From: an uncultured Chloroflexota bacterium
Lineage (GTDB): Bacteria; Chloroflexota; Dehalococcoidia; CAUJGQ01
Direction of reading: 5' to 3'
DNA: 64,000 nucleotides
Assembly: GCA_937879875.1 (NCBI GenBank)
Contig: CALFMN010000102.1
Span: 10,913 to 74,912 of the forward strand
Shown one piece after another: positions 36,767-44,947 of the stretch (positions are counted from its first letter, which is position 1; every line of letters begins with the position of its first letter). A program made the position numbers and the translations under genes. The notes beneath the pieces are model-generated. The model had not been told where the DNA came from. It ran no database searches and saw nothing but the letters and a program-made list of their open reading frames with translations.

Positions 36767-37147
36767 TCATTCCTTCGGCCGCTTGAAGAAGAGCAGGCCG
36801 TTCCAGGGATTGCCGACCATCTCCCAGCCCTGCTCGCCCAGATCCGCGATCGCGGCGAGCACAGCGTCCGGCTCGGCGACGTTCTGGTCGCGGTCGCCGA
36901 AATCGGAGATCAGCTCCGGGCCGTCCTTCGTCAGCCAGACGCAGCGCGGGGACGCCGTTCTGAACGCGCCCGCGGTATCGCCGGCGATGCCGGAGAGCAG
37001 CACGTACTCCCAGGCCAATGTCTCGCCGTCGTCGCCCTCGTCGTCCTCGTCGTAGTCGTCCATCTCAGGCTCCGGCTCGTTCTGCTGCTGCGGCTGGACC
37101 GCCCAACCGGACTGCCGCTCGCGCTCGGGATTGATGTCGCGTTTCAT
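36767..37147 (-). CDS. DUF4177-like protein with acidic linker
   Basis: A 126-residue protein. Residues 20-45 are highly acidic (EPEPEMDDYDEDDEGDDGE), a likely disordered linker. The C-terminal part reads WEYVLLSGIAGDT, then AAIADLGEQGWEMVGNPWNGLLFFKRP, the W-E-Y-x-V and GxxGWE pattern of DUF4177-type proteins. It lies between the nurA and HAS-like genes in the same operon. The start follows a TTCATATGAA palindrome. Function is unknown. Confidence 0.6.
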   Translation of the reverse strand: MKRDINPERERQSGWAVQPQQQNEPEPEMDDYDEDDEGDDGETLAWEYVLLSGIAGDTAGAFRTASPRCVWLTKDGPELISDFGDRDQNVAEPDAVLAAIADLGEQGWEMVGNPWNGLLFFKRPKE

Positions 37148-37176
37148 ATGAACCGCCGTCTCTTCAGCGTGCGCCG

Positions 37177-37220
37177 GGGGCACCTAACCCTGACCTGGCT
37201 GAAGCCAGGTCAGGGTTAGG
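37177..37220. repeat. Half-copy of MITE-like family A with perfect hairpin
   Basis: After GGGGCA, bases 37183-37220 form a perfect inverted repeat: CCTAACCCTGACCTGGCT, a 2-base loop, and its exact complement. The first part equals the termini of the full elements at 54629 and 62228. It lies in the 81-bp gap inside the nurA-herA operon, where it could act as an RNA hairpin or attenuator. Confidence 0.75.
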
Positions 37221-37228
37221 CCGCCGTT

Positions 37229-38479
37229 TCATATCGCCCGCACCCGCTTGCTCAGCGCTTTGGACGAGGTTAGCCAGGGGATGCCGTACAGCTCGCATTC
37301 GCGCGCGATCAGCGCGGAGAAGGCCGCGCGGTCCGTCGTCGAGATCACCGCCTGCTCGTGCGCCTCCTGCAATGCGACCGGATAGTTCGCGCCGCTCTGC
37401 GCCTGGTGCACCAGCAGCGCGTGCAGCAGATCCAGACGCCCTTTCTCTTCCGCCATCCAGACCGGAAGTTCGACGCGGGCGATCTCGTCGCCGGCGCGCA
37501 GGTAGAAGAAGGCGATCTCGTGCCCGGCCTCTTCATACCACTTCTCCGCCGTCTGCGCGTGCGGCGACCGGTACGGCTTGAACACGGCGCTGCGCTGCCA
37601 CGGCTCCAGCAGATGCCGCATCAGTTCCGCGTCGTGCGGCAGGCCCGCGGCGTCGCAGGGCCGTTCGCCCGTCTCGCGGCCGGGGCACGAGGCGCAGACC
37701 ACGCGCTCGCCCAGCGGGCAGGCCAGCAGCCGCAGGCTGTGGACGACGTTGCCGGCCCGCGTTTGGCTGACGTAGCCGCTGAACACGGCGCGCCCTGCCT
37801 CGACGAGCGCCTGCAAGCGATCGAGCGCCTGCAGCGTGCCGTGTTCGCCCGTCTTGAGCTGCTCCGCGATCGAGGGCGGCAGGTCGCGCTTGTCCAGGTT
37901 CCAGAGCGCGAGGTTGCCGTCCACCAACGCCAGCAGCGGCCGGTCGCTCGGACAGTAGTACTCAGCCAGCTCGGCCAGCTTTGCTAGCTCGCGCACGCCG
38001 CGCACCACACCCAGCACCGCGCCGAGGATCGCACTCTCGCGGCTGGGGTCCTGTGCGTCGCGCAGCACAATCTCGCCGCCGGTCGGCTGCACGTCGACGT
38101 CGGAATCGGGGATCGCGTCCGGGCCGTCGCCGTACTGGATCAGCATCCAGCCGAAGTTGAGCACGAAGCAGTCGACCGGCAGGTGTCGGTCCACGTCGAT
38201 GCTGGACCCGTCCACGGCCAGCGCCGCGTAGGCCGCGGGCGGCTCCGGCGCGGGCACGCCGCGATCGAGCCGTCCGCCGTCCGGCGCGAACGGCAGCGCC
38301 AGCGTCCACGAGGTCTTTGCCGAAAGCATGCGCCGCTCGAACCACGCGGGATCGTCTGCCGCTCTGCGCAGCAGCGTCAATGCCTGCGCGAGCCGCGCTG
38401 CGCTCTGTCCGCGTTCCTCGCGGGCGCGCTCCACCAGCTCGGGCAGGCGGGCGGCGACTTTGACCAGATCCAGCGTCAA
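37229..38479 (-). CDS. nurA: NurA domain nuclease
   Basis: A 416-residue protein. The NurA nuclease core shows D90 in AVDGSSIDVDRH and D187 in LALVDGNLALW, the two acidic motifs of the family, followed by AGYVSQTR-like FSGYVSQTRAGNVVHSLR and YLRAGDEIARVELPVW. The C-terminal KALSKRVRAI is typical. NurA is a 5'-3' exonuclease/endonuclease that works inside the HerA hexamer. It starts at TTG 38479, overlapping the selB stop as TTGA. Translation is therefore coupled to selB, an unusual neighbour. Confidence 0.85.
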   Translation of the reverse strand: MTLDLVKVAARLPELVERAREERGQSAARLAQALTLLRRAADDPAWFERRMLSAKTSWTLALPFAPDGGRLDRGVPAPEPPAAYAALAVDGSSIDVDRHLPVDCFVLNFGWMLIQYGDGPDAIPDSDVDVQPTGGEIVLRDAQDPSRESAILGAVLGVVRGVRELAKLAELAEYYCPSDRPLLALVDGNLALWNLDKRDLPPSIAEQLKTGEHGTLQALDRLQALVEAGRAVFSGYVSQTRAGNVVHSLRLLACPLGERVVCASCPGRETGERPCDAAGLPHDAELMRHLLEPWQRSAVFKPYRSPHAQTAEKWYEEAGHEIAFFYLRAGDEIARVELPVWMAEEKGRLDLLHALLVHQAQSGANYPVALQEAHEQAVISTTDRAAFSALIARECELYGIPWLTSSKALSKRVRAI

Positions 38480-40359
38480 CGCACGACCCCCTCCGGGCTG
38501 CGCAGCACGCGCTCGTCGCCCACGCGACGGGTCACGCGCCGGTCGTCCAGATGCTCGAGCAGCGCCTGCGCGTAGCGGCGGCTGGTGCCGAACAAGTCGC
38601 GCACCTGCGCCAACGTGATCGTCGGTTGCTCCCGCAGGTGCGCGAGGATACGGTCCACCATCTGCCGATACGCCGCCGCGTCGAAGACGATGCCCTCGGC
38701 CACGGGCACGACAGCGCCGCTCTCGGCCAGATAGGCGATCAGCTCGCGGTCCGGCAGGCGCTCCGGTGCGGGCGCGTAGGGATTCGCCCGCAAAGCGGCG
38801 AGGAAGCGATCGGCCTCCGCCTGCTGCGTCGCTGCGAGTGTGACCTGGTGATCGGCCGGCGCCACCGTGGCGCCGCGCTCACCAAGGTCGCCATGCGCCA
38901 GCCAGCGCTCCAGCAGGCTGCCAAACAGGCGCGGATTCAAGCCGAGGCGGCTCTTCAACTCCTCGCGCGGCATGCCGGCGCGCAGTGGATGCTCTTTGAG
39001 GAAGGCGGTCACGGCAGCCAGCGCGCGGTCGGTGAGGCGCTGATAGCCCGCGAGGGTATACAGCGCCGTGTTCGGTCCTGGCATCTCGCCGCCGACGAGC
39101 ACGGCGCGGCCCTCAGCCAGCAAAGTCGCCAGCGCGGCGCGCACGCCCTCGGCGCCGAGGCTGGTTTCGCGCACCAGCACGTCCAGCGTGGCCGGCTCCT
39201 GCCGCGCAAGCACCTCGGACAGGCTCTCTTCGGGTGTGCCGCGCTCCAGCGAGGCGAGCGAGGCGAGCGTGGCTTCGTGCCGGCGGCGATGGCGGCGGGC
39301 GTGCACATCCACGATCGTGCCACCGCCCAGCGTCTCGTTCGGCGAACGCAGCACGAAACTGTCGCCCTTCGCCACGGCCACCGGCTCGAACAGGCGGACT
39401 TGCGCCCAGCCTTCGGCGCCCGCAGGCAGTTCGTCGGCATCGAGCAGCCGCACGCGGGCCGGAGCCTCGGCCGCGCCGGTGTGAAACGTCGTCTGCGCGT
39501 TATGGCGCAACGGATGGGTGGCATCGCCCGTCATACGCAGCCGCACATCCACCGCGCTGGTTGGCGAAAGCCAACCGGGCGTGGTCAGCACGAGGCCGCG
39601 GTGCAGATCGTCCGTGCCGACGTTGCCCAGGTTCACCGCCGTGCGGCTGCCGGGCTGTGAGCGCTCGACCTTGTGCTTGTGCGATTGCAGACCCCGTACG
39701 CGCGAGCGCAGGCTGCCTGGCTCGACCACGATCTCCTGCCCAGCGCGCAACACCCCATCGATCAACGTGCCCGTGACGACCGTGCCGAAGCCGGCGACGC
39801 TGAACACGCGGTCGATCGCCAGCCGCGGCCGGCCGATGTCGCGTTTCGGTTCCGTCTGCGCGAGCGCGGCTTCGAGGGCGGCGAGCAGCTCCGTCAGACC
39901 CTCGCGCGTGACGGCGGAGCAGGGGATCAGCGGCGCACCGGCCAGGCTGGTGCCCTCCAGCGTCTCCGCCACGTCGGCCTGGACGAGTTCGAGCCAGTCG
40001 GGCTCAACCAGATCGGCTTTGGTGACGGCAACGACGCCGGTCTTGATCTGCAGCAGATCGAGGATGGCGAGGTGCTCGCGCGTCTGCGGCATCACGCCTT
40101 CGTCCGCCGCGACGACGAGCAGCGCGATGTCGATGCCGCCGACGCCGGCCAGCATGTTCTTGATGAAGCGCTCGTGCCCCGGCACGTCGACGATGCTGAC
40201 CTCTTCGCCGCCCGGCAGCTTGAGCCAGGCGAAGCCGAGGTCGATCGTCATGCCCCGCTCCTTCTCCTCGCGGAGCCGGTCGGGGTCGATGCCGGTGAGC
40301 GCCTGCACGAGCGTCGATTTGCCGTGATCGACGTGGCCGGCGGTGCCGATGACATACAT
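38476..40359 (-). CDS. selB: Selenocysteine-specific elongation factor SelB
   Basis: A 627-residue translational GTPase. G1 is GHVDHGKS (8-15), then RGMTIDLGFAW (G2), DVPGHERF (G3) and TKAD (G4). Domain II/III sequences such as RLAIDRVFSVAGFGTVVTGTL and VRGLQSHKHKVERSQPGSRTAVNL are SelB-specific, followed by four C-terminal winged helices that bind the SECIS RNA. SelB delivers Sec-tRNA to UGA codons. No selA, selD or tRNA-Sec gene is in the window. The start ATG 40359 is where the GTPase homology begins. It heads the operon selB-nurA-DUF4177-HAS-herA. Confidence 0.93.
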   Translation of the reverse strand: MYVIGTAGHVDHGKSTLVQALTGIDPDRLREEKERGMTIDLGFAWLKLPGGEEVSIVDVPGHERFIKNMLAGVGGIDIALLVVAADEGVMPQTREHLAILDLLQIKTGVVAVTKADLVEPDWLELVQADVAETLEGTSLAGAPLIPCSAVTREGLTELLAALEAALAQTEPKRDIGRPRLAIDRVFSVAGFGTVVTGTLIDGVLRAGQEIVVEPGSLRSRVRGLQSHKHKVERSQPGSRTAVNLGNVGTDDLHRGLVLTTPGWLSPTSAVDVRLRMTGDATHPLRHNAQTTFHTGAAEAPARVRLLDADELPAGAEGWAQVRLFEPVAVAKGDSFVLRSPNETLGGGTIVDVHARRHRRRHEATLASLASLERGTPEESLSEVLARQEPATLDVLVRETSLGAEGVRAALATLLAEGRAVLVGGEMPGPNTALYTLAGYQRLTDRALAAVTAFLKEHPLRAGMPREELKSRLGLNPRLFGSLLERWLAHGDLGERGATVAPADHQVTLAATQQAEADRFLAALRANPYAPAPERLPDRELIAYLAESGAVVPVAEGIVFDAAAYRQMVDRILAHLREQPTITLAQVRDLFGTSRRYAQALLEHLDDRRVTRRVGDERVLRSPEGVVR

Positions 40360-40422
40360 GGTGGCACGAGGATAGCACGCCGCACGGGTTCCGGCCGGAG
40401 CGACGCGACGTAACGGCGTGAC

Positions 40423-40450
40423 GGGGTGAATGGGGAGTGGAGAGTGGTGA
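40423..40450. repeat. 28-bp repeat family C, copy 1
   Basis: GGGGTGAATGGGGAGTGGAGAGTGGTGA matches 58512-58539 at 26 of 28 positions. It lies 64-91 bases upstream of selB. Confidence 0.6.
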
Positions 40451-40483
40451 GCGGTGCGTGATCCGCTCGCCCTCGCACGATGG

Positions 40484-40535
40484 TGTAGGGGCGCATGGCG
40501 TGCGCCCTTCGCGCCGTCAGGCGCGACCAGCGGCG
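40484..40535 (-). repeat. Intergenic repeat family D, copy 2
   Basis: Reverse complement begins GCGCCGCTGGTCGCGCC and ends GCGCCCCTAC, matching 13806-13888 apart from a shorter middle. The gap 40360-40639 holds this and family C and no gene. Confidence 0.6.
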
Positions 40536-40639
40536 CGCCGTGTGAGCGAACCCACCGCCGTCGATCAGCCGGATGACCCGCCCGAAACCAGCCGGCGCCG
40601 CATACCATGAATGCGGAGGCTGTCCAGGAGGTTGATGCC

Positions 40640-40804
40640 ATGACCGACGAGCGGCCCGACGAAACGCGCCAGGAGCGCCGCGAGCAGCGCGCCCGCAAGC
40701 AGCGCGAAATGCAGAAGCATGGCGCCAACCTTGCGCAAATCTACCGCGACGCGGTGCTGAAGCGGGCGAACGCGCCCAAACGGCGGCGTCAACATCGCGT
40801 CTGA
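40640..40804 (+). CDS. Small basic hypothetical protein, 54 residues
   Basis: A highly charged helical protein beginning MTDERPDETRQERREQRARKQREMQKHGANLAQIYRDAVLKRA. The ATG is preceded by AGGAGGTTGATGCC, a near-perfect ribosome site, which is the main support for it being real. It may bind nucleic acid given its many Arg and Lys residues; no family is recognised. It precedes the helix-turn-helix gene by 73 bases. Confidence 0.55.
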   Translation: MTDERPDETRQERREQRARKQREMQKHGANLAQIYRDAVLKRANAPKRRRQHRV

Positions 40805-40877
40805 CGCCGTTGTTCGTAGTTGACCGCGGTGTTACTATGGCGCACGCGCTTGAGCAACTTCGCAGCGAGGAAGCCAG

Positions 40878-41090
40878 ATGGCGACACCGTTCGAGAACTA
40901 CCTCGACCTGGTCGAGGCCGCCCGCGTGCTGGCCATCCACCCGCAGAGCCTGCGCCGCCTGATCAAGCAGGGCAAGGTGCCCGCGGTGCTCTTCGCCGGC
41001 AAGTATCTGATCGAGCGCGACAAGATCGAGATGTTCAAGTCCAACTACGATCCGCGCCCCGGCCGCAAGCCGATCCGCCGCCTGCTGTAA
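40878..41090 (+). CDS. Excisionase-family helix-turn-helix protein
   Basis: A 70-residue protein that is essentially one helix_turn_helix_17 domain: LDLVEAARVLAIHPQSLRRLIKQGKVPAVLFAGKYLIERDKIEMF. The order helix-turn-helix followed by a wing is that of excisionase/MerR proteins. A basic tail (RPGRKPIRRLL) closes it. The ATG follows GAGGAAGCCAG. Such stand-alone proteins regulate nearby genes or mobile elements; no integrase gene is near, so regulation is more likely. Confidence 0.75.
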   Translation: MATPFENYLDLVEAARVLAIHPQSLRRLIKQGKVPAVLFAGKYLIERDKIEMFKSNYDPRPGRKPIRRLL

Positions 41091-41156
41091 CTCGCTCACG
41101 CCCGCGCGCTGCCGGGACAGCGGCGCTCTCCGCGGGCGGCACCTGCGATCGCCCCG

Positions 41157-41363
41157 CTAGCGCAGCGCCCTGATGACCAGCACCAGCAGCAGCGTTGCCA
41201 GCCCCGCCGTCAGCCCGAGGAAGATGCCGAGCAGTGAGCCAACGCTCACCGCGCCGCGCATCGAGCCGCTGTATGGCCCGCGCCCCAGCGTGCGACGGTA
41301 GGTGATGAGTCCGCCGACGATCACGATCGCGAGCAGCACGGCGACCGCAACCACGCCCGTCAT
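41157..41363 (-). CDS. Small two-helix membrane protein
   Basis: A 68-residue protein with two hydrophobic helices (VVAVAVLLAIVIVGGLITY and LLGIFLGLTAGLATLLLVLVI) and a basic Arg-rich turn. It begins at an ATG overlapping the upstream lipoprotein stop as TGATG, so it is translated with that gene. The function is unknown; a membrane anchor or partner of the lipoprotein is possible. Confidence 0.6.
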   Translation of the reverse strand: MTGVVAVAVLLAIVIVGGLITYRRTLGRGPYSGSMRGAVSVGSLLGIFLGLTAGLATLLLVLVIRALR

Positions 41364-42127
41364 CAGCGCGGCGCCTTGATCGCGATGTCGCTCCCGTTCG
41401 GGTCGCGCACATCCAGCGTGAGCTGGAACGCCGTGCCGTCGGCGGCATCGCTGCTCTGCACGGAGATGCGCAGGGGATAGCGGTTGCCGCCAGCGGTCCA
41501 GACATCAAGCGCGGTGGAAGATTGCTGACCGTTGCCGCCTTCGCGCCCCTGGCCGAAGAGACCGGGCGTGCGCGCCAGCTCGCCCGGCGGGAAGCGGTAG
41601 TGTTCCGCCTGCACGCCGTCCACGGTCTCGGCAACGGGTGATTTGCCCGTGGTGCTGACGGTAGCGAGCGTTTGCTGACAGAGCGTCTGCGGGTCGAGGC
41701 TGCTGAGCGCGGCCACAAACGGGCCGGCGTTGTTGTTCGCGGTTTCCCAGGCGCCCGCGCCGACGCGCTGATACTGGGTGTTGCCGATGCGAAGCGTTTC
41801 GACATCCTGGCTGGCGCCCTGAGGGAAGCTGACGTGCAGCTGCGTCGAGGCCGGCGCCCGGTGGGCGCCGTCGAAGCGCACATCCCGCAAGAGATTGGCC
41901 AATGATCCAAGCTCACTGCGCGTCTGGCCCTGGCCGGCGTCAAACTTCAGCTCGCCGCTGAAGCGGTAGGCGCGCAGGCCGCCCAGGCAGGGCAGACTGC
42001 CGGCCGGCGCCGGCGTTCCGCCCGGCTCGTTGCGGCGCGTCTGCGGATTGACGGCGCAGCCGACGATCGCCACGGCCGTCGCCAGCGCCGCGCCGGCGAA
42101 CGCTCTCCCGATCCCCGACCACCGCAT
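41363..42127 (-). CDS. LppX/LprG-like lipoprotein
   Basis: A 254-residue protein with a lipobox (ATAVAIVGC) at residues 15-24 and a Pro/Gly-rich linker. The mature part, YRFSGELKFDAGQGQTRSELG, FDGAHRAPASTQLHVSF, ETLRIGNTQYQRVGAGAWE and LDVWTAGGNRYPLRISV, resembles the LppX/LprAFG half-barrel lipid-binding fold. The start is placed at ATG 42127, preceded by GGAGGAGG. It may carry a lipid across the envelope. The similarity is by pattern and could be wrong. Confidence 0.6.
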   Translation of the reverse strand: MRWSGIGRAFAGAALATAVAIVGCAVNPQTRRNEPGGTPAPAGSLPCLGGLRAYRFSGELKFDAGQGQTRSELGSLANLLRDVRFDGAHRAPASTQLHVSFPQGASQDVETLRIGNTQYQRVGAGAWETANNNAGPFVAALSSLDPQTLCQQTLATVSTTGKSPVAETVDGVQAEHYRFPPGELARTPGLFGQGREGGNGQQSSTALDVWTAGGNRYPLRISVQSSDAADGTAFQLTLDVRDPNGSDIAIKAPR

Positions 42128-42336
42128 CGTGCCTCCTCCGCCCGGCGCTCCTCGCGGGCTGATCGTAGCATCGGCGTCCCGACTGTCGCCAGCGACGGCC
42201 TGCGTGCGCCGGGCGTCGCCGCGCATGGTGGCATCGCGCGTCGTCCGCCGCGCGCGGTAGAATGGCAGGAAGCATCGCGATGCATGGGCCGGCGTGCAGG
42301 CGCCGAGACCCCGTTCGCCCGGCCCGAGCTAACGCT

Positions 42337-43170
42337 ATGTCTGTGGTTATCTCGCTTGCGGCCAGCGTCATTACCTTCGCTTTTGCCGGCGCCGTGCTCT
42401 GGCAGTACCGGCGCAAGCGGCGCATGCACCAGTTTGTCTGGGCAATCGCGCTGCTGTGCTACGGCGCCGCCACCAGCGCCCAGTTCGTGGCGGAAGCCCG
42501 TGGCTGGAGCACGGGGGCGTTCCGCATCTGGTATCTCTCCGGCGGCCTGCTCACGGCGGCCTATCTCGGCCAGGGCACGGCGTTTCTGCTGCTGCCGCGG
42601 CGCGCCGGGCGCGTGATTTTCGCCCTGCTGCTGCTCGTTTCGATCGTGGCCACGGTGCGCATCTTCACGGTGCCGTTGCGGCTGAGCCAGATCCTGCCGC
42701 CGGCCGGCAAAGTGACGCCGCAGGCGACCAGTCTGCCCGCGGACTTGCGGGCCTACGCGGTGGTGCTGAATATCTACGGCACGCTGCTGCTGGTCGGCGG
42801 CGCGGTCTGGAGTGCGATCGTCTACCTGGATTCGCGGCTGGACCGGCGCCGGCGCGCCGGCCATCGCGTCGTGTCGAACCTGTTGATCGCGGGCGGCGCG
42901 ATGGTGATCGCCAGCGCTGGCTCGTTCGAGGCGCTTGGTCATGGTGAATTTCTCTATGCCGGCGAGATTCTCGGCATCGGCATCATCTTCGCCGGCTTTC
43001 TGCGCAGCGGCGGTCGGCCTCGGCCGGCTGCCGTGGAGCAGCGCACCGAAGAAACCCGCCCACCGCAGCCGCCCGCCATCCAGGCTGACGACGCAGTTGC
43101 AGCTTCCATTGCAGCGCCCGCCCGCCCGCTGCGCCGCATCAGCGAGCGCTCGGCGGCGGGCCGCCACTGA
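42337..43170 (+). CDS. Multi-pass membrane protein of unknown function
   Basis: A 277-residue protein with about seven hydrophobic helices: SLAASVITFAFAGAVLW, FVWAIALLCYGAATSAQF, IWYLSGGLLTAAYLGQGTAF, VIFALLLLVSIVATV, LNIYGTLLLVGGAVWSAIVYL, NLLIAGGAMVIASAG and AGEILGIGIIFAGFL. The C-terminal 65 residues are cytoplasmic, Pro/Ala/Arg-rich. ATG 42337 gives a clean first helix; upstream frame is Arg/Pro-rich and not used. It is divergent from the lipoprotein gene. No family is recognised. Confidence 0.7.
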   Translation: MSVVISLAASVITFAFAGAVLWQYRRKRRMHQFVWAIALLCYGAATSAQFVAEARGWSTGAFRIWYLSGGLLTAAYLGQGTAFLLLPRRAGRVIFALLLLVSIVATVRIFTVPLRLSQILPPAGKVTPQATSLPADLRAYAVVLNIYGTLLLVGGAVWSAIVYLDSRLDRRRRAGHRVVSNLLIAGGAMVIASAGSFEALGHGEFLYAGEILGIGIIFAGFLRSGGRPRPAAVEQRTEETRPPQPPAIQADDAVAASIAAPARPLRRISERSAAGRH

Positions 43171-43194
43171 GTCCAGCCGCCGCCCGACGACAGG

Positions 43195-44034
43195 TTACGG
43201 CCGTTCCATCTCCCAGCCGGCCGGCTCCGGCCAGTTGTGCAGCATCTGTCCGCCGTCCGCGACGACGACAGCGCCGTTGATGAAGCGCGCCGCGGGCGAG
43301 CAGAGAAAGGCGCACAGCTCGGCGACCTCCGCGGGCGATGCGTAGCGGTGTGCAGGCACCGACGCGAGGTTGGCGGCCTCCGAGGCGTCATCGAAGCCGG
43401 CCTGCGCCAACTCCTTCTCGTGCAGCGCCGTCGTATCCACATTGCCGGGCGCCAGCGCGTTGACGGTGACACTATGCCGGCCCCAGTAGTTCGCCAGCGT
43501 GCGTGTCAGGTTGACCACGCCTGCGCGTGCCGCGCCCGAGTGGGCGAAGAAGTAGGCGCCGCGCTCCAGTGAGTAGACGTGCACCACGTTGACGATCGCG
43601 CCGAAGTTTTGGGCCACCATGCGCGGACCGATGCGGCTGCACATATTCCAGGTGCCATTGAGGTTTAGATCGATGACCGAACGCCAGCCGCGGTCGGAGA
43701 TCTCGGAGGGCCGCGCCGGGAACTGGCCGCCGGCGTTGTTGATCAGGCAGTCGATGCGGCCATAGCGCTGTAGCGTTCCCTCGGCCAGCGCCTCGACCTG
43801 CGCCACGTCGCGGATGTCCGTCGCCTGTGCCGCGCAGATGCCGCCGGCGGTCTCGATCTGCTGCCGCGTTTCACTCAGTGTTTCAATGTGCCGGCCCGCG
43901 ACCACGACGCTGGCGCCCAGTGCGCCGAAGCGCAGGGCAATCACCCGGCCGATGCCGCTGCCGCCGCCCGTGACGATGACGACGCGGCCGGCAAACAGGT
44001 TCGAACGCAGGACTTCCACCGTTTCTCCGCCCAT
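43195..44034 (-). CDS. SDR-family oxidoreductase, enoyl-CoA-reductase-like
   Basis: A 279-residue Rossmann-fold dehydrogenase with TGGGSGIG at about residues 23-30 (NADP-type) and INNAGG. The usual catalytic YxxxK is absent; instead the segment reads YFFAHSGAARAGVVNLTRTLANYWG, the form seen in peroxisomal enoyl-CoA and dienoyl-CoA reductase-type SDRs. The end is INGAVVVADGGQML. It may reduce an unsaturated acyl-CoA. ATG 44034 follows GGGGAG. It ends 24 bases from the membrane protein gene (convergent). Confidence 0.8.
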   Translation of the reverse strand: MGGETVEVLRSNLFAGRVVIVTGGGSGIGRVIALRFGALGASVVVAGRHIETLSETRQQIETAGGICAAQATDIRDVAQVEALAEGTLQRYGRIDCLINNAGGQFPARPSEISDRGWRSVIDLNLNGTWNMCSRIGPRMVAQNFGAIVNVVHVYSLERGAYFFAHSGAARAGVVNLTRTLANYWGRHSVTVNALAPGNVDTTALHEKELAQAGFDDASEAANLASVPAHRYASPAEVAELCAFLCSPAARFINGAVVVADGGQMLHNWPEPAGWEMERP

Positions 44035-44119
44035 GCTCGCTCTCCCCGGGCGCTGCCGGCGCTGCCGCGACTCAGCTTGGCACGCTGCGGGCGGTTGCCG
44101 GCGTGCGGGCAATGACCGG

Positions 44120-44878
44120 CTACTGTTGAGCGGGAGCAGCAGACGGGCCGGCCACCAGCGGCACGCGCTTGACCTCCGCGCCGCCGTCCGCGAGACGTAC
44201 GAGATTGATCGTTTTCGAGAGGTCGGGCGAGCCGGAGTAATAGGCGGGCAGATCGCCGGCGCCGATCTTCGTCGCCAGATCCCAGTGGCCAAGCGCGAGA
44301 TAGTCGGCCTGCAGTGCGTCCAGCTCCTCCTGATGAATCAGCCAGGAGCGGTGCAGATCCTGCGGGCCGCTGACCCAGTGGCCGTGCGCGATGGCGACGC
44401 GCCAACGCGCGGCGCCGCGCGGCGCCGGATCGCGCAGCGGCGCCATGTCCACGTGATCGGGATGCGGCCGGCCCCAGACTTCGAGGTCAAGGCCGGCGAG
44501 CGGCAGCAGTTCGTCGACGGTGATGCCCAGGACTTCGACGTTTGGCAGCTCGCCCAGCCCGCCGCGGCGGTAAACGGAGCCGGGCGCGAGGCAATCGTGG
44601 TTGCCGGGCAGAATGATGACCGGCAGCGCCGCGTCCTGCAAGCAGCGGCCAACGGCGTCGATCAGCGGCAGCTTAACGCGGTTGTGGTCGAAGATGTCGC
44701 CGGCGAGCAGCAGCGCGTCGGCGCCGGCGGCGACGGTGGTATCGAGCACGTGCTGCAGGCGGGCGAGATCATCCTCATGCCGCGTCTCCGAGGCGAGATG
44801 CAGATCGGAACTGTGCGCCAACAGCACGGACGACCGCCGCGAGGCGCCGTTCCTGCCCACGCCGGGATCAGATGCCAC
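44120..44878 (-). CDS. Metallophosphoesterase (SbcD/Mre11-like)
   Basis: A 252-residue calcineurin-type phosphoesterase. The metal motifs are SSDLHL (D and H), LLAGDIFDHN (GDxxD), LPGNHD (GNHD), IAHGHWVSG (HGH) and LALGHWD. The order matches SbcD/YkuE-type enzymes. It starts at GTG 44878, five bases after CGAGGTGAAGC. There is no second subunit nearby, so its substrate could be nucleic acid or a phosphodiester. It lies upstream of the SDR gene on the same strand. Confidence 0.88.
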   Translation of the reverse strand: MASDPGVGRNGASRRSSVLLAHSSDLHLASETRHEDDLARLQHVLDTTVAAGADALLLAGDIFDHNRVKLPLIDAVGRCLQDAALPVIILPGNHDCLAPGSVYRRGGLGELPNVEVLGITVDELLPLAGLDLEVWGRPHPDHVDMAPLRDPAPRGAARWRVAIAHGHWVSGPQDLHRSWLIHQEELDALQADYLALGHWDLATKIGAGDLPAYYSGSPDLSKTINLVRLADGGAEVKRVPLVAGPSAAPAQQ

Positions 44879-44947
44879 GCTTCACCTCGGGCGGCCAGCC
44901 GCCCCGCTGAGCATGGCACAGGTGCGCCGGCGCGGGCCAGCCGCGCG

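Noticed and set aside
40360..40639. tRNA-Sec (selC) sought next to selB
   Set aside because: No cloverleaf with a long acceptor and variable arm and UCA anticodon could be drawn in the gap; it contains repeat families C and D instead.
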